The notes under the pieces: generated by a model
What the model saw: only the letters and a program-made list of their open reading frames with translations
Told to the model about the DNA's origin: nothing
Databases searched by the model: none
From: CAZBRS01 sp964494475
GTDB taxonomy: Bacteria; Myxococcota_A; UBA9042; CAZBRS01
Assembly (NCBI GenBank): GCA_964494475.1
Contig: CAZBRS010000019.1
Coordinates: 1 to 64,000 of the forward strand
Length of the DNA: 64,000 nucleotides
Direction of reading: 5' to 3'
Position numbers and translations under genes: made by a program
Shown: in pieces, positions 18,583 to 29,691 of the stretch
Layout of the letters: the number at the start of each line of letters is the position of its first letter
How positions within the stretch are numbered: position 1 is the stretch's first letter

Positions 18583-20121
18583 CTAGCGTAGGAACAAGGC
18601 GTCGAGCAACCCCTGGTTCTGCACGGCCCCAACCGTCGCGTACCCCGCCAGCTTGGCCTTCAGCGTGGCCAGATCGTCGGCGTAGAGGTCGGGCCGATCG
18701 GCGGGCGCCAGGCCCTCCTTCAGGCCCCAGGCGGTGTCGAGCAGCGTGTTCTCGACCGGGTCCTCGAGGCGCTTGTAGGTCCAGAGCGACCACGACCAGC
18801 CGTGCTCTTCGTACCAGGTCACCATCTTGCCCGCGGCCTCGGTGGCCCAGGGCTCGTCCCAGAGGGTCGAGAAGCTGCCGATGTACCAGGGTACTCCCTG
18901 CTCGGCCTGGGCCTTGGTGTAGGGGCTCGTGAGCAGGGTGAGGAAGGCCTCGTAGGCCGGCACGCTCTTGAAGTCCCACTCGAACTGGTGGGTCGAGTAG
19001 ACCACGTTCGTCCACCCGAGGTCGGACGCCACGGGCAGCGTCCCCATGCCCAGGAAGCCGTCGTGGATCACGCACAGGTGCTCATCGCCCCTGGCCCGGA
19101 CGGCCTTCACCAGCTTATCGTACATGGCGTCGCGGGCGGCGGCGTCGGGGGCGCCGTAGGGCTCGGCCAGGAGCGACCACATGCCCACCGCGGGGTGCCG
19201 GCCGAAGCGGTCGACCAGGAACTCCCAGTAGGCGACGGTCAGGTCTTGCGCGGCCGGGGTATCGTAGAGGTGCGCTTCTCCCGAGTACGTGTTGTGGCCG
19301 CCGGGCGACTCCTGCAGGTCGATCACCGCGTAGAGCCCCGCCCGCGCGCACTGGTCGAGCAGCGCGTCGAGGCGCGCCAGCGCGCGCTCGTTCCAGGTGA
19401 GCTCGGGCAGGCCGGCGCCGTCGGGGACCGCCAGCAGGCTGCGATAGCCGATGGGCACGCGCACGAAGGTGAAGCCCTGCAGGGCGATCCAGGTGAGGTC
19501 GGCCTGTTGCAGCCAGGCCCCCTGGAACACGTCGAGGAGGTCGTCGCGGCCTTCGACGCCGAAGCGGCGCTCGAGCACCTGCCGGAGGCCGAGATCGGCG
19601 TCGTCGTAGACCGACGGCGCGGCGTCGAGCGCCGCGAACAACGCGTCGACCTCGGCGGGCTCCTGCGCGGCCAGGTGCTCGCGGATGGCCGCGCGCCAGG
19701 GCACCTCCTCGAGGCCGTAGAGGTCGGACCCCGTGCCCGGGAAGCGCAGGGGACCCACCGCGGCGATCGCCCCCCGCACCTCGGCGCCGAGCCCCGCGGC
19801 GTCGGCCGCCTTCTGCAGGCGAGCGTGCACGGGCATCTCGACCTGCGTGATCCACGTCTCGTGGAACATCCAGCCGCCGAGCGCCACGCCGCGCAGCACC
19901 ACCGGCGCGCCGTCGTCGGTCACGATGGCGGTGCCCTCGGCCCGCAGCCGGGGCAGGGCGGGCACGCTCGCGTCGGCCTCTGACGCAGCGTCCGCGACCT
20001 CGGCGACCTCACGCACCTCCGGCGCCACCGCGTCGGAGGCCTCGGCTGCGTCATTCCCACCACCGCACGTAGCGAAGAGCCAAGCCATCGCGCTGACGAT
20101 CGCGCACCCGAACCGCGTCAT
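18583..20121 (-). CDS. GH5-fold (exoglucanase-like) lipoprotein with degraded active site
   Basis: 512 residues. N-terminal hydrophobic signal ending FATC (an imperfect lipobox) and an Asp/Ala/Glu linker. The GH5 fold is recognisable from VLRGVALGGWM, FTFVRVPIGYRSL, STHQFEWDF and GWSWSLWTYK. Key residues are altered: the usual DLHGAPG reads DLQESPGG, the NEP motif reads AEP (Glu kept, Asn lost) and the nucleophile motif GEF reads GSF, so the catalytic Glu is a Ser. It is probably not a retaining glycosidase and may bind glycan instead. Middle gene of the ceramidase/endoglycoceramidase operon. Confidence 0.85.
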   Translation of the reverse strand: MTRFGCAIVSAMAWLFATCGGGNDAAEASDAVAPEVREVAEVADAASEADASVPALPRLRAEGTAIVTDDGAPVVLRGVALGGWMFHETWITQVEMPVHARLQKAADAAGLGAEVRGAIAAVGPLRFPGTGSDLYGLEEVPWRAAIREHLAAQEPAEVDALFAALDAAPSVYDDADLGLRQVLERRFGVEGRDDLLDVFQGAWLQQADLTWIALQGFTFVRVPIGYRSLLAVPDGAGLPELTWNERALARLDALLDQCARAGLYAVIDLQESPGGHNTYSGEAHLYDTPAAQDLTVAYWEFLVDRFGRHPAVGMWSLLAEPYGAPDAAARDAMYDKLVKAVRARGDEHLCVIHDGFLGMGTLPVASDLGWTNVVYSTHQFEWDFKSVPAYEAFLTLLTSPYTKAQAEQGVPWYIGSFSTLWDEPWATEAAGKMVTWYEEHGWSWSLWTYKRLEDPVENTLLDTAWGLKEGLAPADRPDLYADDLATLKAKLAGYATVGAVQNQGLLDALFLR

Positions 20122-20137
20122 GGCGTCCTCCAGAACT

Positions 20138-20164
20138 CCCCTCGCCTGCGAAGCGGGAGAGGGG
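20138..20164 (-). repeat. Palindrome inside the lipid-hydrolase operon
   Basis: CCCCTC (20138-20143) pairs with GAGGGG (20159-20164); after one mismatch a further five pairs close a GAA loop. It sits in the 57-bp gap between the dehydrogenase stop and the GH5-like start. Sequence and form resemble the element at 2257-2350 (GAGAGGGG then a G-rich tract), so it is probably a dispersed intergenic palindrome. It could also cause partial termination within the operon. Confidence 0.5.
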
Positions 20165-20178
20165 TGGGGGGAGAGGGC

Positions 20179-21207
20179 CTACGTTCCCAGCACGTCGAAC
20201 AGCGACTCCAGGATCTCGTCCGCCTCGTCCTCACTGAGCGCGTCGCGAAAGTGGAACACGCCCGGCAGCAGGGCCGTCTCGCGCGTCACGTAGTCCTTGA
20301 CCTCCAGCAGCGCCGCGCGCATCTCCTCGGCCGACGAGCGCAGCGTCTTCAGGCGGCAGTCGAGGCCCACCTCCTCGACGAAGGCCAGGAAGGGCCCGAG
20401 ATCCTGCCCCTGCGCGTGGCCCGCCAGCGCGATGCAGGCGGCGATGAGCTGGCCGTGCACGTAGGGCCGGTGCGTCAGCGACTCGAGGCAGTAGGCCAGG
20501 TAGTGCTCCGAGCCCTCCTCGGGCCGGCTGTTGCCCACCTGCTCGCAGAGGCGCACCTCGGCCACGTAGCCCTCCGACAGCTCGTACAGCCCGCGCTCGG
20601 TCACCTCGCGGAGATCGGAGCCCGCCGCGAAGAGCCGATCGAGCACCTGGCGCGCCTCCGCCGCCACGTGTGGGTCGTAGGCTTCGCCCAGCCGACGGCC
20701 GGCCTCTCGCCAGTCCCAGAGCGCGGTGAAGATCGACGCCACGTCGCCGAGGCCGGCCTTGTTGAGGAGCGGCGGCGCGGCCTGCAGCAGGTCGAAGTCG
20801 ACGAGCAGGTGCAGGGGCCGAGCGTCGCCCAGGTAGCGCACCTTCGAGCCCTCGCGCACGCCGATGGCGCGCGTGTAGCCCGCGTCGACCGACAGGATCG
20901 AGGGCACCAGCACCAGGGGAAGGCCCAGGTGCCAGGCCGTGTACTTGGCGTGGTCGAGGGCCATGCCCCCTCCGAAGCCGAACACGGCCGACGCGGGTCC
21001 GAAGCCCTCGGCGGTGGTCTTGACGCTGGCGTGCTCCATGGTGGTCACCAGGTGCACCTGGGCGCGCGCCGCGTCGAAGTGGCGTGCCACCAGCGGCCAG
21101 GGCTCGGCCTGGGTGTGCACGAGGGGGCGCTCGAACAGCTCGCGCGGCAACGTCGCGAGCAGGTCGCGGCCGTAGGTGGGGCGGGGAACGAAGGGAGTGG
21201 CGTTCAC
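20179..21207 (-). CDS. Glycerol-1-phosphate dehydrogenase-like (Fe-ADH superfamily)
   Basis: 342 residues, GTG start at 21207 with GAGGAGG upstream and 10 nt after the ceramidase-family stop. Iron-containing alcohol dehydrogenase/dehydroquinate synthase fold. The nucleotide-binding GFGGGMALDHAKYTA is followed by VPSILSVDAGYTR, with the first metal-ligand Asp. SEHYLAYCLESL and HRPYVHGQLIA carry the two metal-ligand His. This pattern fits the EgsA/AraM group, which reduces dihydroxyacetone phosphate to sn-glycerol-1-phosphate. Cytoplasmic, unlike its operon partners. Exact substrate uncertain; related dehydrogenases share the motifs. Confidence 0.75.
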   Translation of the reverse strand: MNATPFVPRPTYGRDLLATLPRELFERPLVHTQAEPWPLVARHFDAARAQVHLVTTMEHASVKTTAEGFGPASAVFGFGGGMALDHAKYTAWHLGLPLVLVPSILSVDAGYTRAIGVREGSKVRYLGDARPLHLLVDFDLLQAAPPLLNKAGLGDVASIFTALWDWREAGRRLGEAYDPHVAAEARQVLDRLFAAGSDLREVTERGLYELSEGYVAEVRLCEQVGNSRPEEGSEHYLAYCLESLTHRPYVHGQLIAACIALAGHAQGQDLGPFLAFVEEVGLDCRLKTLRSSAEEMRAALLEVKDYVTRETALLPGVFHFRDALSEDEADEILESLFDVLGT

Positions 21208-21217
21208 GGGCTCCTCC

Positions 21218-22885
21218 TCAGGGCGTGGCGTTCAGGGCGTCGAAGAGGCGGGTGTAGCCAGCCAGGACCGAGGCGGCCGCGTTCGGGCCCGGCCCGTGGC
21301 GCTGGCTGAAGATCTGGGAGGGCGCGAAGGAGCACTTGGGGAACAGGTAGCCCACCTCGGCGTTGGCGAGGCCGATGACGAAGCGGTCGGGGGTCTTCAC
21401 GAGCGTGTTCAGGGTCGGCTCGAAGGGCGCGTCGGGGTGGAGCACGGCCTCGCCGAGCTCCGAGGGCACCGAGATCTCGCCGGTCACGAGCTCGGGCACC
21501 ATCTCGCCCGGCACCGTGATCAGGGTGAGCACGTCGCCCAGGCGCAGCACCGACAACGGCAGGTCGAGGCAGCCGAGCTTGCCGCAGAGCGGGTCCTTCT
21601 TGATCCAGTACAGGTACTCCTTGTACCCCTCGGCGATGCCGAGCTGAACGCCCGCGTACAGTTCGACGTTCTCGAGCTCGGTGGGCGCCGTGGCGTAGCC
21701 GAACGAGACAGGCGCGTCGGCCGGCACCGGCGTGGCGGCTTCGAGCGCCGCCAGCGCGGCGTCGGCGTACAGGCCGCCGATATGCTCCAGGCGCTCCACG
21801 CCCGCGGGGACGTCCTTGGCCGGCGTCTGCATCAGGCCGGCGTTGGAGCTGACGTAGAACGCCATCCCGCCCAGGTCGGCCTCGAGGCGGGTGCGCAGCA
21901 CGTGCGGGAAGTCGGCGCTGATCACGGTGGCGTCGGTCCAGAGGGTCTCGGGGTGGTTCGCGATCGAGACGAGGGTGGCGATGCCGGCGCCCGTGCCGGC
22001 CTCGACCGCCCGCAGGATGCCCACGTAGGGGTCGGTGTGCAGGGGCAGGTCGGCGTCGACCACGAAGCCCTCGCCGCAGTCGGCCCGCGCCACCGACAGC
22101 TCGGCGTCGCGCAGATCGGCCAGGGCCGCCAGCCCGGCCGCCGCGCCCTGCTCCTCGACCTGCACCAGGTAGGCCTCGTCGTACGAGCCCTTCATGCCGC
22201 CGCCCGGCAACACCTCTTCGGGGCCGAAGATGCCGATGGTGTCGGGGGCCGAGTGGGTGTGCGTGTTGGCGACCCAGATGCGCTCGGCCGTGAGGTCGAC
22301 GCCGGCCGGCAGCGCCTCGAGCAGCCGTCGGCGCAGGCCGTCCATGCGCTTGATGCTGATGCCGAGCGCGTCGACCACCACGAGCACCACCACCTTGCCG
22401 TCGAACGAGAAGGCGATGGCGCGCGCCGTCAGCGGATCGTGCACCCCGGTCGGCTGGCGAAGGCCCATGCCCCCGAGGTAGAGCGTGTCGAGCGCCCCGT
22501 TGTCGTTGGTGTCGTCGAAGGGCTCGCCCTCGTCCCAACGCTGGTTGAGGTTCACGTCGGTGTAGGCTTCGAAGACGGGCGTGATGTCGCGAAGCCCCAC
22601 GCCGACCCGCAGCGACGCGGCCGTGGTGCGCTCGACGAGCTGCACTCCGTGGACGATCTCGGCGTCGGACCCGTCGGGCGCGGTGGCGTCGGTGGGCGCC
22701 ACGTCGACGGCGTCGAGACGCGCGTCGGCGAGCTCGACCGCGTCGGGAGTGGAGTCGGGCGGGAGCGCCGCTTCGACCGCGTCCGGGTCGGGGGGCTGGT
22801 CGGCACCTGTGTCGCCTTGGCCGGTGCTGCCCCCGCAGGCGAGCAGCGACCCGAGCGCGAGCAGCAGCAGGGCGAGTCGTTTCAT
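21218..22885 (-). CDS. Neutral ceramidase-family lipoprotein
   Basis: 555 residues, ATG 22885, lipobox SLLAC, Asp/Ala/Pro linker to about residue 80. It then has the neutral/alkaline non-lysosomal ceramidase N-terminal pattern: LRVGVGLRDITP, NTHTHSAPD (metal-binding His), NHPETLW, ISADFPHVL and YVSSNAGLMQTP. Two EF-hand-like loops (DVNLNQRWDEGE and DTNDNGALD) precede the first His motif. The GDVSPN hexapeptide that holds the nucleophile Ser in known neutral ceramidases reads GLMQTP here, so ceramidase activity is not assured. First gene of the operon with an endoglycoceramidase-like enzyme; likely surface-exposed. Confidence 0.8.
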   Translation of the reverse strand: MKRLALLLLALGSLLACGGSTGQGDTGADQPPDPDAVEAALPPDSTPDAVELADARLDAVDVAPTDATAPDGSDAEIVHGVQLVERTTAASLRVGVGLRDITPVFEAYTDVNLNQRWDEGEPFDDTNDNGALDTLYLGGMGLRQPTGVHDPLTARAIAFSFDGKVVVLVVVDALGISIKRMDGLRRRLLEALPAGVDLTAERIWVANTHTHSAPDTIGIFGPEEVLPGGGMKGSYDEAYLVQVEEQGAAAGLAALADLRDAELSVARADCGEGFVVDADLPLHTDPYVGILRAVEAGTGAGIATLVSIANHPETLWTDATVISADFPHVLRTRLEADLGGMAFYVSSNAGLMQTPAKDVPAGVERLEHIGGLYADAALAALEAATPVPADAPVSFGYATAPTELENVELYAGVQLGIAEGYKEYLYWIKKDPLCGKLGCLDLPLSVLRLGDVLTLITVPGEMVPELVTGEISVPSELGEAVLHPDAPFEPTLNTLVKTPDRFVIGLANAEVGYLFPKCSFAPSQIFSQRHGPGPNAAASVLAGYTRLFDALNATP

Positions 22886-22952
22886 GGCAGGCCTCCTCGT
22901 GCGGAGTGTGGCCGTGCTGACACGGGTTGTCAATTGGCAGTCGCTGTCAGAA

Positions 22953-26753
<3,801 letters not shown>

Positions 26754-26842
26754 GGGACCACCCGCTCATGGAAAGCCGATACTCGCCAGTCTGGCGGAAT
26801 CGGGCCGGAAATCAAGCCGCACGTCGCGGCGCGACGGCGCGC

Positions 26843-26871
26843 GTGACAGCGCTGCAGGTTTCTGGTAACAA
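26843..26871 (+). promoter_or_regulatory. Candidate promoter of the degenerate GGDEF gene
   Basis: GTGACA (26843-26848), a 17-bp spacer and TAACAA (26866-26871), 28 bp before ATG 26900. It lies in the 146-bp divergent region shared with the MopE-like gene. Only the -35 is close to consensus. Confidence 0.35.
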
Positions 26872-26899
26872 GTACCCCTGGCGACGGACGGAGGTTCTC

Positions 26900-27334
26900 A
26901 TGCTGCGCGACGAAAAGACCGGGCTCCTCAGCCGCAGCGGCTTTCTGTTTCTCACCGAGCACCTCGTGAAGATCGCCGAGCGCGGCGGGCACGGGATGCT
27001 GCTGATCTCCCTGGGCGTCGAGACGAGCGACGGCCTGCCCCCCGACGAAGGGGCGGCCCTGCTGGCCGAGATGGTCGTGCGCGGCTACCGCGGCTCGGAC
27101 ATCAAGGCGCGGGTCTCGGACACCGAGGTCGTGGTGCTGGCCATCGACGCGCCGAGCGGCACCGCGCGGTTGCTCACCGACCGTTTGCGCAAGTCCATCG
27201 ACGGCTACAACCGCACCGTCGAAGCGCCCCGAAGGCTGGCCGCCACGCTCGGCGTCACGGTCATCGAGGCCGGCAAGCCGCACGCCCCCGAAGACCTGCT
27301 CGCCAAGGGCCGCGCGGCCCGAGTTGCCGTGTAA
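26900..27334 (+). CDS. Degenerate GGDEF-like domain protein
   Basis: 144 residues from ATG 26900 (GGAGG just upstream). The fold reads like a diguanylate cyclase domain: DEKTGLLSRSGFLFLTEHL matches the usual D-x-L-T-G-L-x-N-R opening, and KSIDGYNR and LGVTVIEAG fit later strands. However, the GGDEF loop position reads RVSDTEVVVL, with no GG(D/E)EF and no clear metal Asp. Probably catalytically inactive; it could bind nucleotide or act as a partner. It is a single-domain soluble protein. Confidence 0.6.
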   Translation: MLRDEKTGLLSRSGFLFLTEHLVKIAERGGHGMLLISLGVETSDGLPPDEGAALLAEMVVRGYRGSDIKARVSDTEVVVLAIDAPSGTARLLTDRLRKSIDGYNRTVEAPRRLAATLGVTVIEAGKPHAPEDLLAKGRAARVAV

Positions 27335-27344
27335 GGCGTAGAGG

Positions 27345-27986
27345 CTAGTTTCCGAGACCGAACGCCATGGCGACGCCGACCTTGCCCACCAGGACGACCC
27401 CGTAGGCGATGAGCGTCACGCCGATGGCGCGGCCCACCCAGGCCACGCGATCGCCCAGGTGCACGCGACCGTGCCAGGCGAGGAGGGCCACGGCCGAGAA
27501 CCAGCCGAGGATGCCCACGAACACGCCCGCGGCCGCCGCCCACGTCTCGGCGCCGTCGACGCCGGCCAGCACGGTGCCCGCCATGAGCACCCACGACACC
27601 GCCAGCGCCGGGTTCGCCACGCTGACCAGCACGCCGCGCGCCACGGCGCGCAGGTCGGAGCGACCCGAGCGGGCCAGGGAGCCCGGCGGGCAGGCCGCCA
27701 CCGTGACGGCGCGCCGGGCCGTGACGAAGCCGTAGCCGACCAGGAACAGGCCGCCCAGCACCATGAAGACGTTCAGGAGGCCCGGCTCGGCGTCGAAGAG
27801 GAGGCCGAGGCCCGAGAGGGCTCCCAGGCAGTAGGCCGCGTCGACCAGCGCGCCGCCCACGCCCACCAGCACGGCGGCGCGGAGAGAGCCCCCGAAGCCG
27901 GCGTCGGCGACCGCGGCGCTGACGGGCCCCAGGGGCAGCCCGGCGACCATGGCGAGCAGGATTCCGCGTACGAAGGCTGCGAGCAT
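27345..27986 (-). CDS. LysE/RhtB-type exporter
   Basis: 213 residues from ATG 27986, with GGAGGG upstream. Six hydrophobic segments and the LysE-superfamily opening ILLAMVAGLPLGPVSA, a small-residue-rich first helix ending in a GP motif. The fifth-helix region has VSVANPALAVSWVL, like the NP motif of amino-acid exporters. Probably an inner-membrane efflux carrier for an amino acid or similar solute; the substrate cannot be read. Convergent with the degenerate GGDEF gene, 10 bases apart, and divergent from the FHA-GGDEF gene. Confidence 0.8.
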   Translation of the reverse strand: MLAAFVRGILLAMVAGLPLGPVSAAVADAGFGGSLRAAVLVGVGGALVDAAYCLGALSGLGLLFDAEPGLLNVFMVLGGLFLVGYGFVTARRAVTVAACPPGSLARSGRSDLRAVARGVLVSVANPALAVSWVLMAGTVLAGVDGAETWAAAAGVFVGILGWFSAVALLAWHGRVHLGDRVAWVGRAIGVTLIAYGVVLVGKVGVAMAFGLGN

Positions 27987-28101
27987 GGACCCTCCGATGG
28001 CGGCGAGGATAGCAGGACCTCGATCGGGTGGCCAATTTTCGTGAAGACGATCCGCGCGGCCCGCGCTATTCTGAACCAGTCCACGCCAGGGGGAGCACCT
28101 C

Positions 28102-29010
28102 ATGCCCGACGATCCGAAGGGTCCCGACAACCCCGTCCTCGACGACATCACGCTCACGGCCGAACTGTCCGACCTCGACGTGGCGGCGCGTTCGCCGCGT
28201 AACGCCTTCCTGCTCATGATCTACGGCGACGCGCTCGGCCGCCGCACCGAGATCGGCAAGCAGCCCCTGGCGATCGGTCGACACGCCTCGTGCGACATCG
28301 TGCTGCCCGACAACACCGTGTCGCGCGTGCACTGCCGGCTGGTGCCGGGCGAGTACGGCGTGCTGCTGCAGGACGAGGGCTCGACCAACCGCACCTACGT
28401 GAACGACCACCCCGTGCAGGCGCACACGCTCGCCGACGGCGACGTGGTCCGGGTGGGGCGCACCCTCTTCAAGTTCCTGACCGGCGACAACGTCGAGGCC
28501 GCGTACCACGAAGAGATCTACCGCCTCATGACCACCGACAACCTGACGGGCGCCGCCAACCGGCGCGTGTTCCAGACCGAACTGCAGCGCCGCTTCCACG
28601 AGGCGGCGCGCTACCGCCGGCCGCTGGCGCTGCTGGTGCTCGACCTCGACCGCTTCAAGCGCATCAACGACACGTACGGGCACCTCTTCGGTGACCAGGT
28701 GCTGCGGTCGCTCGGCGCGCTGGTGGGCTCGGCCCGGCGCGAGGGCGACACCTTCTGCCGCTACGGGGGCGAGGAGTTCGCGCTGATCATGCCCGAGACG
28801 AGCCTGGCCGAGGCCCTGCCCGTGGCCGAGCGCATCCGGGCCGCCGTCGAGCACGCCACGTTCGAGTACGAGGGTCAGACCACGCCGGTCACGGTGTCGA
28901 TCGGAGCCGCCGAGCGCGACGACGCGCAGTCGACTCCCGAGGACCTGGTGCGACGTGCCGACGAGCGCCTGTACGCGGCCAAGGAGGGGGGGCGGAACCG
29001 GGTGATGTGA
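28102..29010 (+). CDS. FHA-GGDEF diguanylate cyclase
   Basis: 302 residues. An FHA domain (about 50-135: IGRHASCDIVLPDNTVSR, GSTNRTYVND), which binds phosphothreonine peptides, is followed by a GGDEF domain (about 150-300). The active site is CRYGGEEF with metal-binding DLDRFKRINDTYGH. An RxxD inhibitory site (REGD) lies five residues before GGEEF, so product inhibition is likely. Soluble. The layout links Ser/Thr kinase signalling to c-di-GMP synthesis, a combination seen in myxobacteria. It has its own upstream region with a TATTCT -10-like element at 28067-28072. Confidence 0.93.
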   Translation: MPDDPKGPDNPVLDDITLTAELSDLDVAARSPRNAFLLMIYGDALGRRTEIGKQPLAIGRHASCDIVLPDNTVSRVHCRLVPGEYGVLLQDEGSTNRTYVNDHPVQAHTLADGDVVRVGRTLFKFLTGDNVEAAYHEEIYRLMTTDNLTGAANRRVFQTELQRRFHEAARYRRPLALLVLDLDRFKRINDTYGHLFGDQVLRSLGALVGSARREGDTFCRYGGEEFALIMPETSLAEALPVAERIRAAVEHATFEYEGQTTPVTVSIGAAERDDAQSTPEDLVRRADERLYAAKEGGRNRVM

Positions 29011-29015
29011 GCGGC

Positions 29016-29035
29016 GGGCGCGGCGAGCAGCGCCC
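29016..29035. terminator. GC-rich hairpin between convergent genes
   Basis: GGGCGC (29016-29021) pairs with GCGCCC (29030-29035) over an eight-base loop, between the FHA-GGDEF stop and the opposing lipoprotein stop. Read on the minus strand it begins GTAGGGGCGC, like the element at 36231, so it may be a member of a dispersed palindrome family as well as a terminator. No U-tract. Confidence 0.4.
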
Positions 29036-29581
29036 CTACCTCTGTAGCTGGCCTTCTTCCTGGCGCGCGTCGAGCGCCCAGCGGTCGCCTTCCTTCTTCA
29101 TGGGCAGCGTGTAGGTGCCCTCGCCGAGCGCGTAGCGCAGGTTGGCCAGCGATTTTGCGGCGTCCTTGTACGTGACCTCTTTGATGCCGGCCTTCGACAG
29201 GGCCTCGGCCTTCTGCATGATGATCTCGGGCGCGTTGGTCTGGTACACGTCGCGCTTCTGCAGGTTGAAGTAGAACGCGAAGAAGCCCTTGCTCGTCATG
29301 GTCTCGAGATCCTTGACCGACACCATGCCCTCACGGGCGATCTTCTCTTTCTCCTCGGCGGGCTTGGCCAGGAGCTCCTTGCGGCCCGTCTCGAAGATGT
29401 CGCGCCAGGCGGTGCCCAGGCACTCCCAGGTGAGATCGGCGTCGCGGTTCAAGAGCGCCTTGCGGAGCTGCTCGAACGAGGCCTCGGGGCTGCCGAAGGG
29501 GCCGGCGCCGGCGGCGGGCTCCTTGGAGCAACCCGTGGCGACCAGCACGCAGGCGAGCAGAGCGGCGAACACGATGCGCAT
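29036..29581 (-). CDS. Small lipoprotein, unknown function
   Basis: 181 residues from ATG 29581 with a GAAGGTGA-type ribosome-binding region. Signal and lipobox LVATGC, then Ser/Lys. The mature part begins with helical PEASFEQLRKALLNRDADLTWECLGTAW and ends in a beta segment (YTLPMKKEGDRWALD), an alpha/beta layout reminiscent of small NTF2-like lipoprotein domains (DUF4878 type). That is a fold impression only. Divergent from the FHA-ABC gene, single gene on its strand. Confidence 0.7.
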   Translation of the reverse strand: MRIVFAALLACVLVATGCSKEPAAGAGPFGSPEASFEQLRKALLNRDADLTWECLGTAWRDIFETGRKELLAKPAEEKEKIAREGMVSVKDLETMTSKGFFAFYFNLQKRDVYQTNAPEIIMQKAEALSKAGIKEVTYKDAAKSLANLRYALGEGTYTLPMKKEGDRWALDARQEEGQLQR

Positions 29582-29655
29582 GACGTCACCTTCTTCACAG
29601 TTCAACGTCGAAGGACCGACGCACTGTCGCGCATCCGTGCCCACGTGTCAACCCG

Positions 29656-29684
29656 TTGCTCGGGGCGCCATCTGCTGGTATCTT
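29656..29684 (+). promoter_or_regulatory. Candidate promoter giving a near-leaderless FHA-ABC mRNA
   Basis: TTGCTC (29656-29661), a 17-bp spacer and TATCTT (29679-29684). The gene's ATG is only seven bases after the -10, so transcription would start at or next to the start codon. No ribosome-binding site precedes the ATG, which agrees with a leaderless message. Confidence 0.4.
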
Positions 29685-29691
29685 GGCGCCC

